Shown: positions 1 to 11,900 of the stretch, one piece after another | How the letters are laid out: each line of letters opens with the position of its first letter | Position numbering within the stretch: the stretch's first letter is position 1 | Assembly: GCA_028023455.1 (NCBI GenBank) | Contig: JAQFVV010012446.1 | Span: 744,001-808,000 of the forward strand | Direction: 5' to 3' | Source: Epiperipatus broadwayi | Lineage: Eukaryota > Onychophora > Udeonychophora > Euonychophora > Peripatidae | DNA: 64,000 nt | The notes under the pieces: generated by a model | What the model was told of the DNA's origin: nothing | Seen by the model: the letters and a program-made list of their open reading frames with translations, nothing else | Databases searched by the model: none | Position numbers and translations under genes: made by a program

Positions 1-368
1 TGGTGCCCACAGAACCATTTTATGTGTACCTGCTGCTATCCGAACACGATAAAAAATTATTTATCTGATATAAATAAATTTAATTTTTAAAATTTTTTAT
101 AAATTATTGTATAATATTGTAATCAAATTGTAGGGCATACTATACTTTTACAGCATAAAAATATAAACGTTAGTTATAAGTTAAAATTTTATTTTTGAAA
201 TAATTTTTTTTTTTTTTATATTATGTGTATTATTAACAATATCCAACTATACATTTAGATTGGAAAAAATAAAAGGTGCCCCCACCTGGTTGAAAAAATA
301 AATGGTGCCCGCCACCTGGCCGATATTATAGAATGTGCTCTTAAGTGCAAAAAGGTTGGGGACCCCTG
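1..368 (-). mobile_element. hAT-like MITE, left end cut by window
   Basis: The right terminus at 354-368 reads GGTTGGGGACCCCTG, the inverse of the CAGGGGTCCCC-type end usual for hAT elements. The body matches the complement of 33054-33414: the same paired 'ggtgcccgccacctgg' segments, the same AT-rich core and the same 'gtgctcttaagtgcaaaaag' sub-terminal stretch. About 35 bases of the other end lie outside the window. It has no coding capacity. It sits directly inside a Penelope-like element, because the sequence after 368 continues the element also seen at 17.6-17.96 kb. Confidence 0.7.
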
Positions 369-1400
369 TTGTATAACAATTCATGCTCCTTCACCTATGA
401 TAACATACATCCACAAAAAAATGGATACACAACATTACTTTTCTACTTGACATGTATGACATTTTTAGAATTATTCACCAACTTATTAACATTATGTGTA
501 ACACAAAATGAAACATTAAACACATTCTTATATATATATATATATCCTTAAAAATTTTCACTTCAGCATTTGAAATAAATGGAATAGATATCTATTTTTT
601 ATTATTAATTTTCAACTCCTTTAAATCATTACAACTTTTAAATGGACATAAAGTATTATTAATCTGTTCAATCTTATAACCAACTTGAAGCAATTTCTTG
701 GCAAATTTCTTCATATTTTTTTAATTTATCACACTGGTAACAACATAATTTTTCATTATGAAACAAGAAAGATCTAAAACTTGCCATCTTATGCATAATT
801 GATATTTTTGATTTACAATTTATAACTTAACAAACTATTATCTCTTGTAATAATTAAATCCAAATACTTAATACTTTTGTCCTATTCCTTTTCAATAGTC
901 CATTTAAACCATTCATGTTATCCAACTCTTCTACAAGCAAATTTATAGTATTGTATTTTTACAAACAAAAACATCATCCACATACCTTTTGTAAATTTTA
1001 ATATTTTTAAAAGTACCCATAACTGAAATACTGCTCTCATATATAAATAAAACATAATTGCAAACTTGTGCAACAACAGACAGGTCTATAGGCCAATCTT
1101 TAGACATTTAATAATATTTACCTTTAAAAGAAGCACCAATGTCATCATTAAAAAATTGTAAAGAATCGATAACAAATTTTTCCATCATATTTACAAACAT
1201 CTTGCTTTTTAATGCATGTTCAATTTTATGGAATCCATTCTATCGATAAAACCATACATTTCTGTCACATCTAATGAAGCAGTAATTCACTCTCATTAAT
1301 CACTATATTTTTAATTCTATCTACAAAATCAAAAGATGAAGCAATATTTTTTTCCCCAAATCCTAAAAACTTAAGGATATATACTAGACCTGTATTTAAA
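369..1400 (-). pseudogene. Penelope-like retroelement fragment with RT motifs
   Basis: Read on the minus strand, 1241-1280 encodes ASLDVTEMYGFID, which resembles the reverse-transcriptase palm segment with the first catalytic Asp. Positions 955-990 encode KRYVDDVFVCKN, the catalytic YVDD box. At 380-560 the frame gives a stretch that is nearly the same as the linker at 17.7-17.95 kb, upstream of a GIY-YIG domain. The order RT then linker is that of Penelope-like elements, which encode RT followed by a GIY-YIG endonuclease. Many stops and frameshifts interrupt it. The 3' part is broken by the MITE at 1-368. It is a dead, truncated copy. The 24.35 kb element encodes the closely similar ASLDITELYGSID, so both belong to one family. 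Confidence 0.75.
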
Positions 1401-1499
1401 TATATATTCTGTCTTATTCTGCCCATCCCTCTTCTGTGTGTTTAAATGGTCTTGGGGTCCTACATATGAGAGATCATATTGACTTACGATCAACATGGG

Positions 1500-1811
1500 T
1501 ATGATAACAAAATTGGCAAAACAAGGGCTTTGAACTTCCCACCATCAGTTTCAATCATATAGATAGCAAGCATTGGAGAGTAGAGAAGATTGAAGCCTGT
1601 TCATTTGCTATCTTAATATAAACTGAGCACTGATTATAGGTATGTGTAGGAGATGATGATCTGCACCAACTGACAAGTGCTGGTTCAGCATGAAATACAT
1701 ATATTGGAGATCATTTATCTTTTCACATTTACGTGGTCATGTTCATCAGTTGTATAACATGGATTGGATGATTGAAGGCAGCTTAAAAGTCTGGGTTCAA
1801 ATCCCCTCTAC
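1500..1811 (+). mobile_element. Half copy of hammerhead foldback family 2
   Basis: This segment matches the right arm of the foldback at 59883-60415, including the stretches 'ctatcttaatataaactgag', 'gagatcatttatctttt' and a terminal 'gtctgggttcaaatccc' resembling a tRNA B box (GGTTCAAATCC). Only one arm is present here. It contains the ribozyme-like motif listed at 1656-1714. No protein is encoded. Confidence 0.6.
1656..1714 (+). ncRNA. Hammerhead ribozyme-like motif, family 2
   Basis: Outer stem I is AUGAUC (1656-1661) with GAUCAU (1709-1714), and inner stem I is CCAA (1666-1669) with UUGG (1704-1707). The core CUGACAA (1670-1676) differs from CUGANGA by an A at the normally invariant G8. 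Stem II is GUGCU (1677-1681) with AGCAU (1687-1691), then GAAA (1692-1695). Stem III is AUA/UAU around a CA loop (1695-1702), with A1703 at the cleavage position. The G8 change predicts little or no activity, but the fold is complete. Confidence 0.6.
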
Positions 1812-2278
1812 TTATAACTCATCTCTATAATTTTCTAGTCTGTTTTTCAGATGGCTGGTGAATTTATTCAAACTAAGAATAGATTTGTGATCGACATATA
1901 CCATCATTATGCAATCAATATATACCATCCTTATGCCAAAATTTAAAATATAGGTTTCCAAACAGTAATTTTGACTCTATGTTCTGCTGTACTTATAGAT
2001 AAGTGTTAATAGATTGTTTTATTTATGTTCACAAGTTAATATGTTGAAACAATCAAATCACTAATTTGCACAGCATTATAAGAATGAAAAGCTCACCAGA
2101 AATTTGCAGCTTATTTTTTTCTTGCAATTTGTTTTCTTGAAAGAAAGCCAAGCAGTAGAAACTCGTAGAACACTCAAATGTGGTGATGTGTTGCAATTAA
2201 TGTATTAATTTCTTTGTCTTCTCCCAGAGACTTTGCTAGCCGAGCTAAATAATCTTCATATCTTTATCACTATACAGT

Positions 2279-2441
2279 GTAATATTTATTAAGGCTATAA
2301 CCTTAAGACTATGCGCCTGAAAAAACGACAGTAGGGACCTCTGCAAATCTTTAACACAAGATTTATTTAAAGATTTGCAGAGATCGCTACTGTCGTTTTT
2401 CAGGCGCATAATCTTATGGTTATAGCCTTAATAAATATTAC
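2279..2441. repeat. 163-bp foldback repeat
   Basis: The two halves are inverted copies of about 75 bases, beginning GTAATATTTATTAAGGC and ending GCCTTAATAAATATTAC, with only a few mismatches. The loop is about 10-15 bases. The ends resemble those of the larger foldback at 48874-49203 (gtaatatttactaaggctg...), so the two belong to one superfamily. No coding capacity. Confidence 0.75.
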
Positions 2442-4630
2442 TTTAAGTAACGAGTATGCACTTTATAAATATAATTATTACAACTTTATATACAGTGTAG
2501 TATACTCATCCATATATTTCCTATTGCCAAATCATTCATCCAGCACTAACTCATTTCTTTTTAGATCAACTATCCCATTCTAATAAAAGCAGTTTCATTA
2601 ATTCCACTATGCTATTCTCATATTCCTTGTCCTGTTTACTAAGATCTAAAGACAAAAGTGTCTGCCTCTTTCATTGTTTTTAGCTTCATACTTCTCCACA
2701 CAATTTATCCCATCCTGTTTTTTTTATTCTATTTTCCAAACATAAATGTTCAGTACTTTTTCTCTTCATATACACTATACCTATAATCCAAATTTTTATT
2801 CTACTTTTGCCACTTTTCCTTATATCTAAACCATGTTCTTGCACCATATAATAAAATTTAAATAATCAAAAAATAATATCCTTACACTAAATATTAATAA
2901 CAACATAACTACCCAATAAAGAATGGATTAAATAACTAAGATTTGTTAGGAAATTAATAAATGTTCTGCACAGATCTTTATTATTATATATATAATTATT
3001 AAATATATTGTTATGCTTTAAAATGTAATCCGTTTAAATATTTGCCTAAGTATATATACATCTCCCTCTCACTTCAATGAATTTCTCCCCAAGCAATGTC
3101 ATAACTCTGTGAGAACACTTCCCCGAAGTACGTAATTGCACCAGATTTAGTTGATTTTTTTCTCTTTTTTAAAAATGTCGTCCTAAACCTGGATTAAATT
3201 TATTTTTAGACATTTATTTCAAAAGTTTTCCTTTTTTTTTTTTTGTTTGCTTGATGTTGCTACGTTAATTTTGTTTGTTACATCGATCGCATTATTTATG
3301 TTTAAATTTTAATATCTCATTTATTAATAATAATTTTAAATATTAAACAAATGTTAACTTTAAGACATTTCAGTTAAATTTTACATAAAAAGTTTCAATT
3401 TAATTATTTATACTTTAATGCATTTATTTCTTATACATATGCGTATGTATACAAAGTTGTTTTTTAAAAAAACTACTTCGCTTTAAATCTACAATATTTA
3501 ATATTTATGAAGAAGGGTATTTTCATTACGACTATCGAATATTTTTTTGTACGTAATTATTTTTAATGTAAAATTTAATTATAAAAAGCTTAATACTTAA
3601 CCCGTATTTATTTATATTTTGTTAATGAATCAAATAAGTAGGGGGGAAAAGTTGATAATATAGAATATTCCCACCCAGTATTGTATTATATAAAATACGT
3701 AGTTGTGAAATAATACTTTTGACTTATGTAGCATATCATTTGTTTGTTTTTTTAAATATTGTATCTATAAATTATTTCTTTAGATATTATTAGATGTTAA
3801 ATCAATATCTAATCTTAGTGATATATAAAAAGCATTTCGTGAATGACATATTTATTACCGATCTCTATTCTTTCACTATCAATCTTTTTGAGCATTGGTC
3901 AGATTTAAGGATGTATAATGTTGAATATAAATTTACAAATATGTTTGACATACGTGAAGCTATTCCATAAATTAAAAATATGTAATTTATTCAAGTGCTA
4001 TTTTTGTTCGGCAAAAAAAAAATGTAGTTCATCTGTTAAAAAAAGCGAGAGAGAGATATGAAAACAGATTAGAAATCAATTAAGATTAGAATAAGATTAA
4101 TTAAGAATTCCTGCTATAAAAAAAAAAAAAAAACAAGTTAAGCTCTTAAAACTAAACAGTATTTATAGATAAAAGAAGTAATGATTTACCAAAAGTAAAC
4201 AATAGAGAAGAGAATAGAAGAACGGTTTTAGTCCAGGAATTGGATTATCACCCCTTACAAGGTAATAGTCTAATAATAACCAGCTAAGAAGGTCGCGATT
4301 AAACAGTAACTTCCTCAATAAAGATTTTGAAAGGGCAGCTAGAGTCTTATACAGACTGTATAGGTCTTAACTCTTGATCGTTATTTATAAAGCCTGAGGT
4401 ATAGTGGTTTAGAGATGTGTACACTATATGTATATAATTATTATTCTTAAATCTAGGTGTTAATAAGTTATTTTAAACGCCCCATAGCTAGTTATATTCT
4501 TTCAGCCACACACACTCAGAATATAGAAAAGCTTGAATTTTGCAGCCAATTGTCTGTGTGTTAAAAAGAAAAAAAAACGTAAATATTATATACCTATGTT
4601 TTTGTAAAGGAAAGATTTGTATATGTGTGA
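2442..4630. other. AT-rich stretch without recognised gene
   Basis: I see only AT-rich sequence with poly-T and poly-A runs (for example 3230-3243 and 4119-4134), no convincing exon and no conserved protein frame. It may be old decayed repeats or intron/intergenic DNA. Confidence 0.5.
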
Positions 4631-4639
4631 TTTACAGGT

Positions 4640-4990
4640 ACTATTTACGGATGAAGTTTGGACGGAGACTTCAGACCACCCAATGAATTATTAGGAGTCG
4701 GGGGGGGGGGATGGAACTGGATTGGATGTATTTATAGAAGAGATGATAATAGATATGTGGTTGAAGTTTTACATTAGATCCCAAGGAATTGTAAAAGATC
4801 TAGAAAGAGATCAGGTGTGAGATGGATAAAATATGGAAATTTGCTGATGTGATGTGTATAAGAGAGGCTATTGATCAGAGAAACTGGATTAAAAATTGGA
4901 GAGACCTTTATCCTGCAATAGATTGATAAAAATTTGAAAATGATGATTACATGAATCTTTGTTATAAATAGTGAAAGTGTAAGTCTAGAC
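4640..4990 (+). pseudogene. LINE reverse transcriptase C-terminal remnant
   Basis: The plus strand encodes a broken version of the tail seen better at 45.7, 49.9 and 50.4 kb: RRDDNR, then IPRNCKRSRKRSGVRW, and ETFILQ-IDK. The motif 'PRDxKRxRxRPxxRWxDEI' followed by 'W...LGE(T/A)(Y/F)ILQ' is typical of the C-terminus of a widespread class of animal non-LTR retrotransposon polyproteins. Stops and frameshifts are present. A G run at 4700-4709 may be a slippage site. It is non-functional. Confidence 0.55.
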
Positions 4991-6320
4991 TTTTGTTGTT
5001 TTTTTATGTTACTATTCATATTATTCTCAAAAGTCTTTGCTAAAGCAACAGTTCAAATACGTCTGTATTTTCACTTATTTTCTCTCATTGAACTTTCATA
5101 TCCAAAGATAGTCTAGAAAAACATTTTAGCCTCAGAAAGGTTGTTACCATATTTACATGTTGTTTTTTTATCTTTCATAGTAAATTTCCCTAGTAACAGT
5201 CAGTAGCAAATCTTTTAATTGCTGAATCCTTTATTGTTGATGGATGATCCAATATGGCAAAAACTGTCTATGATTTTGTTCATCATCTCATTTTTTGATT
5301 CTCTTCTTTATTCCCCTTATGATCATATCATCTCCACTTCGCTAAGATTTTTAATATTTCTATTATCAATCATGAATCTGCATTTATTTTTATCCCATCT
5401 CATTTTTCTTATTCCATATTCAGAGTATGGTCACATCATACTCCTTAGTCTTAATAAACAGTAATTTCTATCCTCATGTGAGATCTCGTACAAAAACATT
5501 GTTATTTTGATGTTTTAGCATGGTCAATCAAGTCTAAGGGGTAACTATTAGAAGCACTAAATCAGTTAACTCCCTGGACATAATTTTTGGGTGGCACAAA
5601 CAGTAAGATACAAAAAAATAAAATTAAACGGGGTCTCTTGGAACCTTTTGTACCAGACAAGGTTTATCACCACCCACACCTTTAACTTTTTGCTATTTGT
5701 TGTAATTCTATTTATTAAACCAAGAAAATATTGTCATATATTGACTAAATTAAAAGACATTTAAAAATTATTCTAGAAAAAAATTAATATGCATATTTAT
5801 TAAAATTATGGAAATGTGGAATTAATAGGATATGCTAATTTGCAGTTATGAAAATTATATAAAGTAAAACAAAACTGCTAATTTGGATGTGCATGTGTGC
5901 AGTACTATAAAGATGTGTATGTGTGTGTGCACGCAGTACTATAAAGAGTTCAGTGTGAACAGTGCTGTGCATGCAGTGCATGAACTGGTTAATATGCCAA
6001 AAAGTTCATGTAGTGAAGAGTTAACAGCAGACAATACAAATATAGTGATATAAAAATGCAGCATTATATATGAAGAACTATGGGTGCATTAACTAATAAT
6101 GAGAAAAGTACAATTATAGGATGCATGCAAGAAGATTTTCCTAATTTTTTTTCCAATTTAATACAAAACAATCAGCGAGCTATTAATTGAAGTACTAATA
6201 TTTTTGTAGTCAGCGTAATAAACTCTTTGTTGGGTTTAAATTTGAGTGTATAATTATTTCTCCAAATATTTATCAATGATTGTACAACTGGCATAGGTAA
6301 ATCTAGGCCCATCTGTGCAT
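4991..6320. other. Stretch without recognised gene
   Basis: An 81-codon open frame at 5219-5464 is hydrophobic and has no recognisable domain. Its complement vaguely resembles LINE-type coding sequence but I cannot confirm that. At 5880-5990 there are GT-rich imperfect repeats around 'gcagtactataaag' (twice, 5898 and 5933). Confidence 0.4.
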
Positions 6321-6329
6321 CAATTATCA

Positions 6330-6950
6330 CAAACCTATCACATGACTCCAGCTTACATATAGCTGTTTTGGCAGTTTACTTTTCTACCTTATCAACGCTA
6401 CTTACTGTAAGTTTTTGTAAGTAATAATGGATGCCAGATAATAGTTTTTAATAAATCCCTATCCTATGTTATTCCATTCAAAAACCCCAGACTAGTTTCA
6501 ACCTTAATGACTTTCATCAGTGAGGGGCTTTGGATCTTAAAACAGTGCACCTGGAGCTTTAGAATCTAATGCACCTTCCAATCATTATCATTTATATACT
6601 ATCAAGTTATCATCCTAAACTGAAAAACATAAATAGTTCCAATCTAAGCCAATTTTGACTATATTGACATAAATATCTAAAACCAATTCTGTTTTAATAT
6701 ATTGTGTTGTCCTTAGTTTTTTAATAACTACAGGCATGTTTATCCTGTAGCTAGGATTTGGTTTAAACCTATAAACTATCACACGGCCTATCATATGACA
6801 CTAGCTAACATTAGCTAATTTCCCTATGCCAATAAGTAATGAATAAATACTAGATGATAATGGTTAATAAATCCCTCTCTTATGCTGTTCTGTCCAATAT
6901 CCCCACTCTAGTTTCAGGTTTATGGCCTTCATCATATTGATATAGATATT
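6330..6950. repeat. Old diverged copies of foldback family 1
   Basis: The sequence matches the order of family 1: 'cacatgac', 'tggatgccaga', 'ccccagactagttt', 'ttcatcagtgaggggcttt', then the arm body and a second start near 6770. On the minus strand 6481-6534 still shows GAUCCAAAG, CCUCA, CUGAUGA and GAAACUAGUCUGGGG, but stem II no longer pairs. A second decayed remnant lies near 6896-6943. These are the oldest copies in the window. Confidence 0.6.
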
Positions 6951-7510
6951 AACCACAGCTTTTATAGATATCATAATATTTCAAAAATATGTAAAAAATA
7001 GCAAAAATGTGTGAAATTTTTGCTATGAGAATAATGATATAAGATTCTAAAATTGAGATGCTAAAATAAATTGTTCATGAGAATGGCAAGTAACAGTGAA
7101 CTATTACCAATAGATAAACAGGTTGTTTCTTGTTTGTAGTATTTTATTGCCTAGATATTTTATTTGTCTTCAGGCATAGAATTTCAGAGTAAAATTTATA
7201 GTTTCTCTTTGAATAATCTTAGTTGGTGAAATATTTGTTATTCTGTAGATATCAATTGCTTTTTTTTATTATTATGTATTTCATATGATTTATTTTATCA
7301 CTTAATGCCATTTTAGAAATGGTTTTAAATAAAATACAGTATTATAGCAATTAAGCCAATAAACATCACATGACCACCACCTCTTATGCTTGTGTATAAC
7401 TGTTGTTAAAACAGGCAAAACTCACTATACATATTGCCACACACAGCAAGCTAGAGTAATCAATGGATACCAGAAGGCTTGTGCGTAAAATCCTCATCTA
7501 GTGCCTACTC

Positions 7511-7570
7511 ATCTAATATCCCTAGACTAGTTTCTGGCTTATGGCCTTCATCAATGAGGAGCCTTGGATC
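7511..7570 (-). ncRNA. Degenerate hammerhead motif, family 1 (left arm)
   Basis: On the minus strand the order is GAUCCAAGG, CUCCUCA, UUGAUGA, stem II AGGC/GCCA around CAUAA, GAAAC, UAGUC, UAGGG, UUAGAU. The first core base is U instead of C and stem I has two weakened pairs. Expected to be inactive. Confidence 0.5.
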
Positions 7571-8206
7571 TGAGAGCACTGCATCTAGATCTTAGGATCT
7601 AATGCAACCCTCCAGCAACCACCTTTTATCTCCATTTAACTACAAAACTATGAGTCTTAAACTGAAAACACCTTAATGTCTTCAATCCAAGCCCATTAGC
7701 TTATATAGTCATATGGAAGAACCCAGTTCAGTATCCATACATTTTGGGGTCTTTGGTTCTTTAACAACCATAGCCACCACTATCCTATTAGGCAGGATTG
7801 GTTTTAAGCCAATAAACATCACATGACCATCTTCTCTTATGCTTGTGTATAACTGTTGTTAAAACAGGCAAAACTCACTATATATATATATATATATATA
7901 TTGCCATACACAGTTTAATAACAGTTACACACAAGCATAAGAGAAGATGGTCATGTGGTGTTTATTGGCTTAAACCCAATCCTGCCTAATAGGATAGTGG
8001 TGGCTATGGTTGTTAAACAGCCAAAGACACCAAAATGTATGGATACTGAACTGGGTTCAGACCCATATGACTACATAAGTTAATGGGCTTGGATTGAAGA
8101 CATTAAGGTGTTTTCAGTTTGACTCATAGTTTTGTAGTTAAATGGAGATAAAAGGTGTTTGCTGGAGGGTTGCATTAGATCCTAAGATCTAGATGTAGTG
8201 CTCTCA

Positions 8207-8263
8207 GATCCAATGCTCCTCACTGACAAAGGCTTAAGCCAGAAACTAGTCTGGGGATATTGG
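8207..8263 (+). ncRNA. Degenerate hammerhead motif, family 1 (right arm)
   Basis: GAUCCAA at 8207 is followed by CUCCUCA, the core CUGACAA (8223-8229, G8 changed to A), stem II GGCU/AGCC, GAAAC, UAGUC, and UGGGGAUAUUGG. The fold is preserved but the core is mutated. Confidence 0.5.
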
Positions 8264-8724
8264 CTAAGTAGGCAGTAGATGGGAATTTTAGGCACAAGCC
8301 TTCTGGCATCCATTGATTATTCTAGCTTGCTGAGTGTTTCAATATATATAGTGAGTTTTGCCTGTTTTAATGTTCTTATTTGTTGCATATACAGTTATAT
8401 TACGTGTGTGTGTTTTCTCTTTTTTAGTTCTGAATTTATGATCATGGTCATTCAATAGAAATTTATACTTTCTTCTAGCTTCATGAATGCTCTTGTACTG
8501 AATTTAGTTGCATTTTTTTCTAATAGCCTAATGATTAATCTCTATTCTTAGTCTTCACCAAAATATGGATGTCTCTTGTATACATATTGTTTGTGTGTGT
8601 GTGGCAGAGCAGATACTGATCTGCCTACTATATATGTAACCTGAATTTGAATCTGAACTGCATGAAACGTATCAGGCTTAGTATTTTCTTTTCGGCTACT
8701 GTCCCACAATCAGTCCACATAGTC

Positions 8725-8965
8725 ATATAATCATCATAATCATCATCATTGTCAACCATTATCAATCCACTGCAGGATGAAGGTCTTTCCAAGTTTAATC
8801 CATCTCCAATCGCTAACCTTTCTTCTCCACATCACCCTGCACACTTTCTTATTTCATCCATTCATCTCATATGTGGTCTCTTTCTGGGTCCTTTACAATC
8901 TCTTGGAATCCAGTTTAAGATTTCAATTGTCCATCTATTATCTCTATTAGAAATATTCTTTTACT
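8725..8965 (-). pseudogene. LINE polyprotein C-terminal fragment
   Basis: The complement reads through a degraded 'IPRDCKG...RPHMRWMDEIRK' tail ending near a 'DDNDG'-like repeat. It is collinear with 45.66-45.95 kb and 49.88-50.13 kb. In-frame stops show that it is dead. The plus-strand open frame here is only its shadow. Confidence 0.6.
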
Positions 8966-8989
8966 GGCCAATATTATAACACTCAAATT

Positions 8990-11900
8990 CTCGTTATCTG
9001 ATCCAATAATTGTTCCATCTTCTCCATTGTTCATTTGTGATAATTGTTGGAGAGACTTTCTTCTGTAATTGTCTATTTATACACTGTTTTAGTTTGCAAG
9101 AAAAAAATCTTTTAAGTAAGATATTTTAATATTTTTCAGGCTCTCCAAAGGCAAATAGAAAAATAATTTTAGTAAATAATATAAAATTTTAGTTTTTCAC
9201 TTAAATTTATACAAAGTGAACTTTATGGAAGAACAACATATATGTAGACATGCAGAAGACATTAACTCTAGAGAGCCAATAATGGAATGACTTTATGGCT
9301 TACGGGTTCATAAGTTTGAATCCCAAAAGTGATATAGTCAGGGACAATCCATAGATCTTGAACAGCCAATGTCTATCACTCTACTATTGCACCAAACTAT
9401 GTAAGGCAAATAGGATGAGTGGAATTATCAACAGCAAAATGATTTATCAAGAACAATTCAATTTCTGTTATTTTCATACTCAGCTTATCCAAGGAGACTG
9501 CTTTGTGATTACCCAAACTAGTCTAAAGAACACTGAAGAGTTCACGTAATAGTTAATAATTGGTCAGTTTTAGCTGTAATTCAATTCAATGGTTCATTAC
9601 ATGATCTTATTTTTCAGATAATCCAAAGTGGAAAGAAGATCAGTTTGTCACAAAAACTCATAAATAATGATATGGATAATTGATGTAAATATTAGTTGAG
9701 CTCTATTTTTTCAACAATAATGTAACAGGGAAAACATACTTCCATACTTTGCATTCCTTTCTTACTACTCAACTAAATGAGATTCTTCTTTTTTTAAAGA
9801 ATAATATAAAATGTTGTTTTCACAGTATGTAGCCTCATCTGATTTTGTTAATGTGATATGCTATTTGGACGAACTTTTCTAGGAAGATTAACTGAAAATG
9901 TGGTCCAGTTATTTATAGAAATATTTGCAGTGATGTGTATATTATCCATATGTATGGTTACAGTTTTGTGTTTTTATACATATGTTCAAACGTGTGTATA
10001 ACCAAAGCTATAATGAGCTCTTTTTTTTACTGCACTTCTTGTCCTCTGACCCATAGTGATTGTCATACACAACAAAAAGGTGAACCTTGGATGCCCACTG
10101 ATAAAATGAAGTTCAAATGTTATAACTTGAAAAGGGTTGAAATAAAGTAGAATATGTTTGGACATTTTACCTTAAAGCAACTTTAGTTTACTGTGCATAG
10201 AATGTTTTGGATGTTTTTAATAATCGTCAGTGATAATTTGTTATTGCTTGTCACTAATAATAATAATTAAGCTGCTTTTTGTTCAGGAGTTCGTAAGAAG
10301 TTTCAGTTGAGTATTGGAATTGATAGGACTGCATAGCAATCCATGGACTTTGAGCTCTAAAGCCTACCCACTTTATCATTTCCAAATTGTACAGGGCAAA
10401 ATAAATAGTCAAGTGGTTTATTGCTTCAAAGTTCATAAGTTCTAACACCGAAAGTGACAGATCGAGATCACTATCTGTGGATTTTGAGCTCCAAAATCTA
10501 CCAATAATGCAAGGCAATGTCTTAACGTAATTGATTCTAGCAATTGCGTATTTAGATTTTACATTATTTTATTTTCAAAGAAACTTTGAAATATATGGTT
10601 ACATTATAAACAGTATTTTTTGATAATATGAGATAATTGTTAGAAAATAAGTTAACAATTTATTAAAATCTCTAATTTACTTTAAGATATTTTTGCATAT
10701 ACATATACACTGTGTGCTGTACTTTTTCATTCTTGTATTATTATCTTTTTTTAGAGATATCATTGTTTATTGTTAAATTTTTCATTCTGCTATAATTAAA
10801 TCATTCAATTTAGCAGATGAATATATTCTTACGATAATAAAGTTCTCTTTATAAATAATTTATATGATTATAACAATAGCCGTTGTACTGTTATTATGCC
10901 TTTACCCCTCCCAAAAGAATTTCGTGTACAGTATTTGTAAATTATCAAATAACACGCTGACTAACAACGAATAATATTTTATATCAAAGATTTTTGTTTA
11001 TTCAGGTATAAAAATATTCACGAATTAATTTATTTGTGTTTCGTATTCTTTGAAGAAAAAAAGTGCTTTATTCTTAAATGTCACTTCGCCGCCCTAATGA
11101 CTATTTGGTCTGTATCGATTTTCTACAATAAACCTATAAAAGGTAAATATTGTCATGCACATATATATACACACACACACTCACTAAAGAACTAATACAT
11201 GACTAAATTTTAAGTAGTTTTCTTTAATTAAGGTTCACGTCTTGTCACTTTTTAAGCCTTGAAGATACAAATAATTTTATACTTTTCATTTAATATTCAC
11301 AAGCTTTTATTGGTAGTTAAACGAGGATTGACAAGTTTTTAACTTTCCGAAAAACGTAGCTTACAGTTTGATGTTATTACGTCATGTAGACTCCTGGTGA
11401 CTTAAATGTTAAATAGCTTTCTGCTTATCGTAAAACTTTCTCCATAGCATAGGATTGCTTTTTCCGTGCAATTTGAAATGACATTTTGTAGTTGGCAAAT
11501 CTGGGATCAACTATTGCCAACGTCATTCTGTCTTACCGATACCAATTTAGATATTAGTAAATAAATCGTTAAAAAAAAAACATCTGAAGTATAGAAGAAA
11601 GAAAAATATTTAAAAAATGAGAAAAAATTCCCCTTTTTTTTTTTGTAAACGATTGTTAGAAAAGGGAAGGTAAACTAGTTTCAATATAAAAATTAAATTA
11701 ATAGATGAGAAAGATATTATATTCAATTATAATAAATAAAGATTATTTATACTTTAAGGATGAATTTTGTTCAACCTCAGCCATGTTTGTAAATACAAAA
11801 AGATTCTTGTATTTTACTAAAGATCTTTTATTACATTTGTAAAAGACTTTATTCCATTTTTATATATGTAAATACACTCAGATGCGTAAAAAAAAAATTC

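Larger units (their letters stand above)
7351..8370. mobile_element. 1-kb foldback element, family 1, longest copy
   Basis: Two arms of roughly 500 bases are inverted around an AT dinucleotide run at about 7880-7901. Left-arm landmarks are 'aaaacaggcaaaactcacta', 'gccagaaggcttgtgcgtaa', 'agactagtttctggctt' and 'ggataggatagt'-type sequence, and each recurs inverted in the right arm. Each arm holds one hammerhead-like segment: minus strand 7511-7570 and plus strand 8207-8263. The left one has UUGAUGA instead of CUGAUGA and the right has CUGACAA, so both cores are damaged. There is no protein-coding frame. This copy and the one at 39.6 kb show the full arm sequence upstream of the ribozyme. Confidence 0.8.

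Noticed and set aside
1713-1752. CTGATGA on the minus strand near 1744, followed by an ACAU/AUGU hairpin and GAAA
   Set aside because: The sister element at 60.35 kb has CCGATAT here, so the core is a chance variant. No stem I or cleavage site can be drawn.
8749-8979. Plus-strand open frames at 8749, 45665, 49893 and 49948 as related genes
   Set aside because: They are similar only because they are antisense to the same LINE tail.
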